From NCBI RefSeq assembly GCF_018918005.1, contig NZ_JAHLPR010000007.1:89894-153893 (forward strand): 64,000 nucleotides of DNA, given 5' to 3'. The stretch is from Paenibacillus sp. MSJ-34. Its GTDB lineage: Bacteria > Bacillota > Bacilli > Paenibacillales > Paenibacillaceae. The notes under the pieces were generated by a model. That model saw only the letters and a list, made by a program, of their open reading frames with translations, searched no databases and was not told the DNA's origin. Below, piece after piece: positions 34,256-41,910 of this stretch. The translations under genes were made by a program, and so were the position numbers. How positions within the stretch are numbered: the stretch's first letter is position 1; each line of letters starts with the position of its first letter.

Positions 34256-34918
34256 ATGCCAGGAAGACAGTTAGCCAATAAATGGCTAAAAACGGAAGCG
34301 TTGCTTTCCGATGCAATGGTAGCTGGCCATATTCCTCAGACGAAAAAATTCAATGCGGACAATTTGCGGCACATGTTATCCGTTTACGGAATGGTAGTTA
34401 TAAAGCCGGTCGTAGGTGGCGGCGGTTACGGCGTGATTAAGGTCAGTAAGAAAGGCGACATGTATTCCTATACGTATCTTTCCCATAAAAGATCGTTTCA
34501 AGGTTTTGAAAGGTTGTTCCACTCATTGGCACGGGTGAAGAAAAAACGGGGCTACATCATCCAGCAAGGAATCCATTTGGCGACGATCCAAGGCCGGCCG
34601 ATCGATTACCGCGTGAAATATGTCAAAACCGAAGGGAGATGGGTGTTTCGCTCGATGTTGGGACGTCTCGCCCGCAAAGGCTTGTTCGTCACCAATTTGT
34701 GCAAAGGCGGGACGATGATCCGTTTCGCGCCGGCGGTCCGCCATTCTTTCTCGAAAGCGATGGTCAAACCGAAACGAAACGAGATGCGGATCTTAACGCG
34801 AAAATGTACTGAGATTCTGGAAGCGCGTTTTCCGGGGATCGGCGAATTGGGATTCGATTATGGCATTGATCGAAGCGGGAAAGTTTGGATTATCGAAGTT
34901 AACACGCGGCCGCAATGA
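34256..34918 (+). CDS. YheC/YheD-family ATP-grasp protein
   Basis: 220 residues, an ATP-grasp core: VVIKPVVGGGGYGVIKV (ATP-binding loop), IQQGIHLATIQGRPIDYRVKYV, ELGFDYGIDRSGKVWIIEVNTRPQ (metal-binding Glu/Asn). It ends right after NTRPQ, shorter than Bacillus YheC/YheD, which carry extra N-terminal domains. YheC/D are spore-coat-associated; substrate unknown. Start after GAGGAGAG. Confidence 0.82.
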   Translation: MPGRQLANKWLKTEALLSDAMVAGHIPQTKKFNADNLRHMLSVYGMVVIKPVVGGGGYGVIKVSKKGDMYSYTYLSHKRSFQGFERLFHSLARVKKKRGYIIQQGIHLATIQGRPIDYRVKYVKTEGRWVFRSMLGRLARKGLFVTNLCKGGTMIRFAPAVRHSFSKAMVKPKRNEMRILTRKCTEILEARFPGIGELGFDYGIDRSGKVWIIEVNTRPQ

Positions 34919-35016
34919 TCGGTCGGTCGGTGGGGGCGGGTTGGTCGATAGTTTTCGGTTGTTGTCGGATGATAGATTAATAGAAGTTTTTTATTATTAA
35001 CGTTCCGGTTATCGAT

Positions 35017-35115
35017 TGTGAATAAGTCTATCCACATTATCCACCCGAATAACAAAGGGATTTCATTACTTGCTCACAAAGTATTCACAGGATTTCCACA
35101 GCGAATTGTGGATAA
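35017..35115 (+). promoter_or_regulatory. DnaA-box cluster upstream of sda
   Basis: Two perfect TTATNCACA boxes on the minus strand (35017-35025 TTATTCACA; 35107-35115 TTATCCACA) and three single-mismatch boxes on the plus strand (35028-35036, 35037-35045 back to back, and 35081-35089). They end ten bases before the -35 of the sda promoter. In Bacillus subtilis, sda is activated by DnaA through such a cluster. Confidence 0.85.
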
Positions 35116-35124
35116 CCGGAACGC

Positions 35125-35154
35125 TTGTTCTGTTAAAGTTGGGCATGTTATGAT
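35125..35154 (+). promoter_or_regulatory. sda promoter
   Basis: TTGTTC (35125-35130), 18-bp spacer, TATGAT (35149-35154), directly downstream of the DnaA boxes. Confidence 0.65.
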
Positions 35155-35192
35155 AGATTCGTAGGAAATATTAGGAAAGGGTGTGAAAATCT

Positions 35193-35324
35193 ATGGCGTT
35201 GCTTTCCGACACCATGTTGCTCGAATCTTATTACAAAGCGGTTGAATTGCAACTGGACAAAGAATTCATACAAATTTTATTCAATGAAATTGATCGAAGA
35301 AAATTGCCGGTTATTCTTTCGTAA
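35193..35324 (+). CDS. sda: Sporulation checkpoint protein Sda
   Basis: 43 residues: MALLSDTMLLESYYKAVELQ, then LDKEFIQILFNEIDRRKL and a short hydrophobic end. This matches Sda in length and in the LSD-x-LL-ESY-KA / EFI-x-NEI-RR pattern of its helical hairpin. Sda binds the dimerisation domain of the phosphorelay kinase KinA and blocks sporulation when replication is disturbed. AGGAAAGGG precedes the ATG. The DnaA-box cluster upstream provides replication-linked control. The C-terminal degradation tail differs from Bacillus (ends PVILS). Confidence 0.93.
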   Translation: MALLSDTMLLESYYKAVELQLDKEFIQILFNEIDRRKLPVILS

Positions 35325-35340
35325 CGATTCCCCCTTCATT

Positions 35341-35610
35341 TCACGTAACAATCGATCCCCATTCTTGAATTTTACAGCGATAATCCCTGTTGCAATTCGC
35401 GCAATACAGCACATGCACGCAGTAATGTTCGCGGTCGGTTTCGGCGAGCAAAATTTGGGACATTGCCGCGGCTTGATGCAACGGTTCGTACGGGCTGTAC
35501 GGGCCGGCGAAATCGTCCAATTTCCCGTAATCGATCGTCTGATGCGTACAGACCGGGCAAGCAACCTCTAACGAAGTGAGACCATTACATAATGGGCACA
35601 AATGAAACAA
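35341..35610 (-). CDS. Small Cys-rich zinc-ribbon-like hypothetical protein
   Basis: 89 residues from TTG, after AAGGAGAGG. Two CxxC pairs at the start (LCPLC, ACPVC) and another in YCANC suggest zinc binding. No family recognised. Converges on sda with 16 bases between stop codons. Confidence 0.65.
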   Translation of the reverse strand: MFHLCPLCNGLTSLEVACPVCTHQTIDYGKLDDFAGPYSPYEPLHQAAAMSQILLAETDREHYCVHVLYCANCNRDYRCKIQEWGSIVT

Positions 35611-35704
35611 AAGGTATCCTCTCCTTACATTCCGGCATCATGCGATGCGTCGATTGTTAAGGAGTAGGATACCCAATACAGCCGTTTTTACAACGATCGG
35701 AGAT

Positions 35705-36709
35705 CTACAACTTCATATTGCTGCTATGGCCCGGGGAAAGCCGGGCGTTCGGATCGATATACACTTTGGCATTGTTAACCGCCGTAGGCGCCTCGCCGAA
35801 TCCGACGGCAATCAGTTTGAGCTTGCCGGGATACGTCGTAATGTCGCCTGCGGCGAAAATGCCGGGAATATTCGTCGCCATGCGGGAATCGACGACGATC
35901 GAGTTGTTCTCGATTTGCAGCCCCCATTCCGCAATCGGTCCGAGAGAAGAGACGAAGCCGAAATTGACAATGACCGCGTCCGCGTCGATTTGCTGCGTTT
36001 GCTTCGTTTTCATGTCGGTGAGCGTTACCTTCTCGATCCGGTCGCCGCCGTGCAACGCCGTAATTTCGGCGAATGTGACGACATTCACTTTGGACGCCAT
36101 CAGCCGTTCCACGCTATGTTCATGCGCCCGGAACTTGTCGCGGCGATGTACGAGCGTAACTTGCTTCGCGATTGGCTCCAGCATGAGGGCCCAATCGACG
36201 GCCGAATCGCCGCCGCCGCTGATCAGGACGTTCTGGCCGGAGAACTGCCCCAAATCGTTGACGAAATAGTGCAAATTTTTATTCTCAAACGAAGCGGCTT
36301 CGGGCAATTCGAGACGGCGCGGCTCGAAAGCCCCGACTCCTGCCGTAATAATAACCGCCTTCGCTTTATGTACCCCTTTATTGGTCGTAATCTCAAACAA
36401 ACGCTCGTCCTTTTTTGCAACGTTCAGAACTCTTTCGTCCAAACAGATTTGCGGATCGAAGAGCGCCATTTGCTGTTTCAAATTGTCGACAAGCTCCTGT
36501 GCCGTAATTTTCGGAAAGCCGGCTACATCGTAAATGTATTTTTCCGGGTAGAGAGCGGATAATTGACCGCCTAACTGCGGCATATTTTCAATCATTTTGA
36601 CGGACGCTTGTCGCATGCCGCCGTAAAATGCGGCAAACATTCCGGCGGGTCCGCCGCCGATAATGACGATGTCTACGATATCGTGAGATGTATGTTGTTG
36701 CTGATCCAC
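35705..36709 (-). CDS. yumC: Ferredoxin/flavodoxin-NADP+ reductase (TrxR-like type)
   Basis: 334 residues, two-domain flavoprotein: FAD motif [22 protein letters not shown] motif [15 protein letters not shown], and [13 protein letters not shown]. The CxxC of thioredoxin reductase is missing, and [23 protein letters not shown] is typical of the YumC/FNR2 group. Exchanges electrons between NADPH and ferredoxin or flavodoxin, for example for Fe-S biogenesis. GTG start after GGAGGTG. Divergent from ndh. Confidence 0.92.
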   Translation of the reverse strand: MDQQQHTSHDIVDIVIIGGGPAGMFAAFYGGMRQASVKMIENMPQLGGQLSALYPEKYIYDVAGFPKITAQELVDNLKQQMALFDPQICLDERVLNVAKKDERLFEITTNKGVHKAKAVIITAGVGAFEPRRLELPEAASFENKNLHYFVNDLGQFSGQNVLISGGGDSAVDWALMLEPIAKQVTLVHRRDKFRAHEHSVERLMASKVNVVTFAEITALHGGDRIEKVTLTDMKTKQTQQIDADAVIVNFGFVSSLGPIAEWGLQIENNSIVVDSRMATNIPGIFAAGDITTYPGKLKLIAVGFGEAPTAVNNAKVYIDPNARLSPGHSSNMKL

Positions 36710-36751
36710 AAAAGCACCTCCGAAGTTCTTATAAAATAGGTTTCTTTCCGC

Positions 36752-36786
36752 TTGTTCAAAAAGGGAGCTTTTTGAACAACCTCTCT
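36752..36786. repeat. Minimal copy of the dispersed repeat (terminal arms only)
   Basis: Perfect 12-bp inverted repeat (36752-36763 and 36768-36779) with a 4-nt loop, extending right as AACAACCTCT. On the minus strand it reads as the left end AGAGGTTGTTCAAAAAG joined to the right end CTTTTTGAACA of the longer copies, with the interior deleted. Confidence 0.75.
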
Positions 36787-36900
36787 TATTATAAGCTTAG
36801 TGGGAAGGGAAAGAAAACCTCATTTGGCGTGCCAATTGTTAATAAATATCAAACTTCAAATGCCGATATGATAAATTGATCATTGATTTTGAAAAAAGAC

Positions 36901-36928
36901 TTGATATTATTTTGAAAAATGATATGAT
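36901..36928 (+). promoter_or_regulatory. ndh promoter candidate
   Basis: TTGATA (36901-36906), 16-bp spacer, TATGAT (36923-36928), in AT-rich DNA about 190 bases before ndh. Confidence 0.45.
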
Positions 36929-37049
36929 TTCATTTGAATTATAAAAATTAGGTGTCGTAATTTGCGATATTTTGTAACGGTTTATTCATAAATTGTTCAC
37001 AAAATGTTGATCCTATTTCCAAGATGGAAAACAAAACTTTTGGTTATTA

Positions 37050-37067
37050 TTGTGTAATTTTTCACAA
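37050..37067. promoter_or_regulatory. Rex-like operator upstream of ndh
   Basis: TTGTGTAATTTTTCACAA: 5-bp arms TTGTG/CACAA with 8-bp centre, the 18-bp layout of the redox repressor Rex. Rex controls ndh in Bacillus subtilis. It lies 57 bases ahead of the ndh start. Confidence 0.6.
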
Positions 37068-37124
37068 ACTTTTATAAAAAAATTAGAGAAAATCACAAAT
37101 TTTACGAAATGGAAGGGATTGTTG

Positions 37125-38321
37125 ATGAGTAACATACCGAAAATCGTCATCCTCGGAGCCGGATACGGAGGGATACTGACTGCACAGCGGTTGCAAAAAG
37201 AACTGAATTATAACGAGGCCGACGTTACGTTGGTCAATAAGCATGATTATCATTATTTTACGACGCATCTTCATATGCCCGCGGCCGGTACGGATAAAAT
37301 GGAAAACGCCCGCGTTTCGATATCCAAGCTGATTGACGAATTCAAAATCGATTTCGTCAAAGCGACGGTTCAACAAATTCGTCTCCAGGACAAAAAAGTG
37401 CTGCTTGAAGACGGCAGCGCGTTGTCTTTCGATTATTTAATCATCGCAATGGGCGGAGAGCCTGAAACGTTCGGAATTCCGGGAATGGCCGAGCATGCGA
37501 TGAACATTCGGAGCATCAACTCTGTTCGCTTTATCCGTCAACATATCGAGTTTCAATTCGCCCGCTATAAGCGCGATCAATCGCGTACGGAATGCCTGAC
37601 CTTCGTCGTTGGCGGCGCCGGTTTTACGGGCATCGAGTTCGTCGCGGAGCTCGCGGACCGCATTCCGAAGCTTTGCAAAGAATATGACGTCGACCCTGAG
37701 TTGGTGAAAATATATAATATCGAAGCGGCTCCGAGCGCCTTGCCGGGATTCGATCCGGAATTGGTGGAGTACGCCATGGATGTGCTGAAAAAGAAAGGCG
37801 TTACGTTCAAAATCGGCACCGCGATTAAAGAATGCACGCCGGATGGCGTCATTGTCGGAGAAAATGAATTTATTAAAGCCGGTACGGTCGTTTGGACGGG
37901 CGGAATCCGCGGCAACCATATGATCGAAGAAGCCGGTTTCGAGACGATGCGCGGACGGGTGAAGGTCGATGAATATTTGCGCGCGCCGGGCCATGATAAC
38001 ATCTATATTATTGGAGACAACTCGCTCATGTTCAATCCGGAAGGGCGTCCGTATCCGCCGACAGCGCAAATCGCGATGCAGCAAGGCGTCACATGCGCGC
38101 ATAACATCGTCGCTTCGATCCGGAATCAGCAGCCGAAAAAATTCGTTTTCAGCAATAAAGGAACGGTTGCTTCCTTAGGGAAAGGCGAAGCGATCGGCGT
38201 CGTCGGCAACCGCAAATTTAAAGGATTTATCGCCGCCCAACTGAAAAAAGCGGTGGATATTCGATATTTGTTCATTATCGGAGGCATTCCGTTAGTGCTC
38301 AAAAAAGGGAAGTTCTTCTAA
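37125..38321 (+). CDS. ndh: Type II NADH:quinone oxidoreductase
   Basis: 398 residues. FAD motif VILGAGYGGILTAQRL, NADH motif FVVGGAGFTGIEFVAELAD, IYIIGDNSLMFNPEGRPYPPTAQIAMQQG, and an amphipathic C-terminal part (AAQLKKAVDIRYLFIIGGIPLVLKK) that anchors it to the membrane. Non-proton-pumping NADH entry to menaquinone. ATG 37125 follows GGAAGGG. The long AT-rich leader holds a Rex-like site. It ends directly against the next gene. Confidence 0.94.
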   Translation: MSNIPKIVILGAGYGGILTAQRLQKELNYNEADVTLVNKHDYHYFTTHLHMPAAGTDKMENARVSISKLIDEFKIDFVKATVQQIRLQDKKVLLEDGSALSFDYLIIAMGGEPETFGIPGMAEHAMNIRSINSVRFIRQHIEFQFARYKRDQSRTECLTFVVGGAGFTGIEFVAELADRIPKLCKEYDVDPELVKIYNIEAAPSALPGFDPELVEYAMDVLKKKGVTFKIGTAIKECTPDGVIVGENEFIKAGTVVWTGGIRGNHMIEEAGFETMRGRVKVDEYLRAPGHDNIYIIGDNSLMFNPEGRPYPPTAQIAMQQGVTCAHNIVASIRNQQPKKFVFSNKGTVASLGKGEAIGVVGNRKFKGFIAAQLKKAVDIRYLFIIGGIPLVLKKGKFF

Positions 38322-38576
38322 ATGCGCCACTGCAGCGTACAAGTTAGAGGTCTATTAACCCGTGAGGAACTGGACCGCTACAATGCGTTGATGGAGGTCG
38401 GCTCGTTCCTGGAATCGCAAAATCGGTACGATCTCGCCTACACCGTGCAGAGGGAAGTCGATCTGTTGATCATGCCGGCGATTGAAAGGCTGAAAGAAAA
38501 AGGACGCGCCCGCGACCGAGCTACGGCAGAGTTCATGCAGTCGATGAGGCAGGAACGGGCAGAAGACGATCAATAA
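38322..38576 (+). CDS. Conserved hypothetical protein downstream of ndh
   Basis: 84 residues, soluble, mostly helical and charged (LTREELDRYNALMEVGSFLESQNRYDLAYTVQ...). The ATG abuts the ndh stop codon, so it is co-translated with ndh. No family recognised; perhaps an accessory of the dehydrogenase. Confidence 0.65.
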   Translation: MRHCSVQVRGLLTREELDRYNALMEVGSFLESQNRYDLAYTVQREVDLLIMPAIERLKEKGRARDRATAEFMQSMRQERAEDDQ

Positions 38577-38584
38577 AAGAGTGC

Positions 38585-38624
38585 AAAAGGGTTGAAGAAT
38601 CGTATCTTCAACCCTTTTATATAT
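38585..38624 (+). terminator. Terminator of the ndh unit
   Basis: 14-bp perfect stem (38585-38598 and 38605-38618) with a 6-nt loop. The left arm is A-rich and the right arm ends TTTT. Confidence 0.8.
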
Positions 38625-38639
38625 AGCGGCTGGCGGATG

Positions 38640-39427
38640 CGTCCGATTAGACGGGGCGCATGCGTCAAGTGTCGCTAGACATTATTAAATGGAAAAATAG
38701 GCGCTAAATGAATGTAATTCGGCTCCTTGCCACTAGCGTTGCATCGAGAAGTTGATAGCTTCGAAAACCCGCAATGGAGTCTGCTTCATCATTCGCCACC
38801 GTTGATGTACTGGCTTTATCGCGCATTTAGAAGGGGATATCTCCTACATTTCGAAGGCGATCGCGCGGACCTACGCTCCTTGTTTGGCGCTAAACGAAAC
38901 TGGAAATTCTTATTCGACTCAAAATGAAGACGTCCCCATTCTAGCGAAAGTACGCATCGTTATTCATTGGAAATCGGCGATTGCACCGCCTTTTTCCCCT
39001 CATTAGCGTGTTTGAGTTTCGTTAGACATTGCAACATGATGATTTACAGGCGATTAGCGTGTTTAAGTTTCGTTAGCCCGCTCGGGCGGATCGTCAGCCG
39101 CCGGCGGTATGATGAAGTGGACTCTGATCGCAGGCTTTACCTTTTTACCCCACGGGAATCGCTTGCCAGCACGCTATACAGCTTCGGCTTCCTCGGGCTT
39201 GAAGAGCAGCAATACGCTCGATGCACCGCTAATGGCTCCTTGCCCTCATTACATGGAGAAACTGGCGTTAGTTCGCCGTTATCGCCGTTATTGATCGTAC
39301 GGATGTAACTTAGATGTAGAAATGTCCGCTAGTATGTATCATTCGGTCGACTATGGGAAATTACCTCCGGTTTTTACCTGCTAATCGGCGCAATATATCG
39401 CATGCGCCTGCCAAGTGTCCCGAATGT
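38640..39427. repeat. Gene-free tract of decayed TAACGAAACT-type repeats
   Basis: About 790 bp with no credible gene. The clearest repeat is a 24-nt direct pair (39002-39025 and 39053-39076, one mismatch, period 51) reading ATTAGCGTGTTT then (G/A)AGTTTCGTTAG. Looser relatives lie near 38660-38675, 38740 and 38885-38900 (GGCGCTAAACGAAACT). An apparent 113-codon plus-strand frame here includes the repeat twice and is not credible. Confidence 0.6.
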
Positions 39428-40357
39428 TTACTCCGCCGTCGAAACTTGCCCGCCGGCTCCCCGTTGAAAGTCGCGCAGTTCCCGCCATGTGATCATGCGG
39501 ATGCCTTCCGCGGCGATCAGCGCCCGGATATCCTCGTCAAGAAACAATCTCGCTTCGATGTCCCGTTTCGGGGCATGCGGCATAATGGAGCGGAGCTCCT
39601 CCGTATCGAATCCCGGATGTATAATTATTTCCGAAATGCCGGGCTTCAAGCCGCGCAGTATTTGGACCATTTTGGCTTTCTCGGTGTCGTACGTTTCCGT
39701 ACCATCGTATTGGAAGGTCAGGCCGAGCAAATCGTCGATGATCATAATCCCTTTCCGCTCGGCGTCTTGAATGCGCTGTTTGGCCACATCAAGCAGCGGC
39801 GGCGGCAGATCGGGATGCTCGGCGTATGCGCGCGGAAGCCGGAGCGGAAGGCCGAAACGGAGACATGCGTCGAACACGCTGTCCAAGAAATCGCGCCCTG
39901 TCGCCAGACCGTACAAACTTCCCATGTGAATGTCCAAATGGGTCGGATCGACTCCCCAAGCGATTGCGCGCTCGATTTGGCTCGATATTTCTGCCGCTAC
40001 ATCTTCAGCGGATGCGTTTTTTTCGAACGTTTCGCAATCCGGATACATCCACCCTTCTTCCGTACGGAGCGATTCTACGCCGCTGCTGCGGGTTGTCGGT
40101 TCCCACTTGTACAGCGGCCATTCGCTTGTAAACGTCAGATGGACGCCGACATCCAATTCGGGATGATCGCGGCTGAAGGAGGCCGCTTCCTTCGCCCAAG
40201 GACAGGGAACCATCAAAGTAGCGGACGAGATCGCCCGCTCGAGCAGAAGCCGCTTCGTCGCTTTGTTAAATGCGTGACACATGCCGAAATCGTCGGCGTT
40301 TATGAGCAATAACCGCTCATTCTCGCCATAACCCATTTTCACCTGCTGTTTCGTCAT
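39428..40357 (-). CDS. YdjC/ChbG-family carbohydrate deacetylase
   Basis: 309 residues. Metal and catalytic motifs: LINADDFGMCHA, ThLDIHMG (as PTHLDIHMGS) and EIIIHPGFD. ChbG-type enzymes remove acetyl groups from acetylated oligosaccharides such as chitobiose phosphate. ATG 40357 has AGGAG ten bases upstream. Monocistronic; substrate unknown. Confidence 0.88.
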   Translation of the reverse strand: MTKQQVKMGYGENERLLLINADDFGMCHAFNKATKRLLLERAISSATLMVPCPWAKEAASFSRDHPELDVGVHLTFTSEWPLYKWEPTTRSSGVESLRTEEGWMYPDCETFEKNASAEDVAAEISSQIERAIAWGVDPTHLDIHMGSLYGLATGRDFLDSVFDACLRFGLPLRLPRAYAEHPDLPPPLLDVAKQRIQDAERKGIMIIDDLLGLTFQYDGTETYDTEKAKMVQILRGLKPGISEIIIHPGFDTEELRSIMPHAPKRDIEARLFLDEDIRALIAAEGIRMITWRELRDFQRGAGGQVSTAE

Positions 40358-40556
40358 ACCGTATCGGTCTCCTTTCAAGAGAAACTTGCGCTTGGCGAAC
40401 AAGCCGCCATGATGACACCGTTTACATGAAAGATGTTCTTTATTTATTTATACGGGGTGTAGCGGCGCTTCTATGCCTGTACGTTCTGTTGCTGCGGTTG
40501 TCCGCGTTATAGTAAGCATATGCCGATTTGGCGGCGGCGTCAATCCGCAAACAAAA

Positions 40557-40578
40557 CCGCCGAATCAAGATTCGGCGG
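40557..40578 (-). terminator. Terminator of hemQ
   Basis: 10-bp perfect inverted repeat (40557-40566, 40569-40578); minus-strand transcripts leave it as TTTTGTTTG. Confidence 0.8.
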
Positions 40579-40590
40579 CTTGCCTTGGAT

Positions 40591-41340
40591 CTATTTCACA
40601 TGCAGCATTTGATCGAACTTCTCTTCCGTTAACAAATTCCCGACGTAGAAGGATCCGAACTCGCCAAAACGCGCGCTTACTTCGTCGAACCGCATTTCAT
40701 AGACGAGTTTCTTGAATTGAAGGGCGTCGTCGGAGAACAGCGTCACGCCCCATTCCCAATCGTCGAGACCGACCGATCCGGTAATGATCTGCTTCACTTT
40801 CCCGGCGTAGGAGCGGCCGATCAATCCGTGGCTGCGCATCATTTCGCGGCGCTCGTCCATCGACAGCATGTACCAGTTGTCGGACAGATCGCGTTTTTTG
40901 TTCATCGGATAGAAGCAAATATGTTTGCTCTTCGGCAAAATCGGCTTCAGACGTTTGACGACCTCCGGATTTTCCATCGGATCGGAACCGGGCTTGGCCA
41001 TATAATTGCTTAATTCGACGACGCTGACGTAAGAATAGACGGGGATCGTGTATTGCGCGAACGAAGTTTTGTTGAACTCGTTCTCGAGCTCGTTCAATTC
41101 TTCCAACGTTTCCCGCAAATGCATAAAGACGAAATCGGCCTTTTGCCCCACAATCGAATAGATGGCGGTGCTGCCGCGGTTATCCGCTTCGACGCCCGCC
41201 CAGTCCCGCATGAACGCTTTCAGCTCCGCAAGCGCCTGGCGCCGCTCCTCCGCACTGCTTTTTTTCCAGGCATGCCAATCGACCGCGCGAAAATCGTGCA
41301 ACGCATACCAGCCTTCCAAAGTTAGCAACGCTTCGCTCAT
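40591..41340 (-). CDS. hemQ: Coproheme decarboxylase (HemQ)
   Basis: 249 residues, chlorite-dismutase-like family. Converts coproheme III to heme b in the Gram-positive coproporphyrin-dependent pathway. Proximal His in [11 protein letters not shown], catalytic Tyr in [12 protein letters not shown], and [28 protein letters not shown] are typical. ATG 41340 has GGAGGAG upstream; a longer frame lacks one. It supplies heme for ctaA/ctaB products. Confidence 0.93.
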   Translation of the reverse strand: MSEALLTLEGWYALHDFRAVDWHAWKKSSAEERRQALAELKAFMRDWAGVEADNRGSTAIYSIVGQKADFVFMHLRETLEELNELENEFNKTSFAQYTIPVYSYVSVVELSNYMAKPGSDPMENPEVVKRLKPILPKSKHICFYPMNKKRDLSDNWYMLSMDERREMMRSHGLIGRSYAGKVKQIITGSVGLDDWEWGVTLFSDDALQFKKLVYEMRFDEVSARFGEFGSFYVGNLLTEEKFDQMLHVK

Positions 41341-41407
41341 TCCATTCACTCCTCCATATGCTTGTTTGCATTTGTCTATGAACGATTTCATTATAGACGC
41401 TGCCTTC

Positions 41408-41436
41408 ATTGTAGCCAATTCGCGAAACAAGGGCAA
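41408..41436 (-). promoter_or_regulatory. hemQ promoter
   Basis: On the minus strand TTGCCC (41436-41431), 17-bp spacer, TACAAT (41413-41408). Confidence 0.6.
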
Positions 41437-41449
41437 ATATGGCAGAAGT

Positions 41450-41464
41450 GTGACGAAAAGTCAC
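41450..41464. promoter_or_regulatory. Palindrome between divergent hemQ and yuiB promoters
   Basis: GTGACGAAAAGTCAC, 5-bp arms with a 5-nt centre, lies 14 bases upstream of the hemQ -35 and 11 bases upstream of the yuiB -35. Possible shared operator; regulator unknown. Confidence 0.35.
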
Positions 41465-41474
41465 GGAATGTTCG

Positions 41475-41503
41475 TTGCTTCGCCAATTTTTTTTTAGTAC
41501 ACT
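41475..41503 (+). promoter_or_regulatory. yuiB promoter
   Basis: TTGCTT (41475-41480), 17-bp spacer, TACACT (41498-41503). Confidence 0.5.
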
Positions 41504-41567
41504 ACATCTTAGGAAATCATTGTATATGCATGATATGGTCTGACAGCAGAAGGAGAGTGTCGTCAAA

Positions 41568-41858
41568 ATGGGTTTTATTCCCGTATTCGTCTTGTTTGTA
41601 CTATTTTTCGTCATGATGTTCGGTATCGGTTTCATTTTAAATATGTTGATGAAAACGACTTGGTTCCCGTCTTATTTGTTTGTTATCGTCATTTTGCCGA
41701 TCGTGTTTTTCTCGTTTTGGAAAGAAGGCTCGCTGCTTGACAATTTAGCCGCCTATTCCGTCGTCGACTATTTGACGGCCGTTGGCGGACTTGTGGGCGC
41801 TTGGGCCAGCGGCGCCGCCATTCGCAAGCTGCGCCGAGCCGGATTCAAAATGTTCTGA
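41568..41858 (+). CDS. yuiB: YuiB-like membrane protein
   Basis: 96 residues, three hydrophobic stretches (about 3-29, 34-49 and 66-83) and a basic C-terminus (IRKLRRAGFKMF). Matches the small YuiB family of Bacillales, function unknown. GAAGGAGAG precedes the ATG. Confidence 0.75.
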   Translation: MGFIPVFVLFVLFFVMMFGIGFILNMLMKTTWFPSYLFVIVILPIVFFSFWKEGSLLDNLAAYSVVDYLTAVGGLVGAWASGAAIRKLRRAGFKMF

Positions 41859-41910
41859 CAGCAGCAAATAAGAATGTTATCTTCGCGACAAACAAGAAGG
41901 GAGAATTCAG

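Noticed and set aside
35017..35115. Chromosomal replication origin
   Set aside because: The DnaA boxes are few, lack an adjacent AT-rich unwinding element, and there is no dnaA/dnaN. The adjacent gene is sda, which explains them.
35645..36562. 305-codon open frame on the plus strand
   Set aside because: Antisense to yumC. Its product is Arg-rich and without recognisable motifs, and no ribosome site precedes it.
38967..39308. 113-codon frame in the gene-free region
   Set aside because: It spans the 51-bp direct repeat, so the peptide repeats LACLSFV. It lacks a ribosome site and resembles no protein.
39353..40312. 319-codon open frame on the plus strand
   Set aside because: Antisense to the YdjC/ChbG-family gene, whose catalytic motifs are intact.
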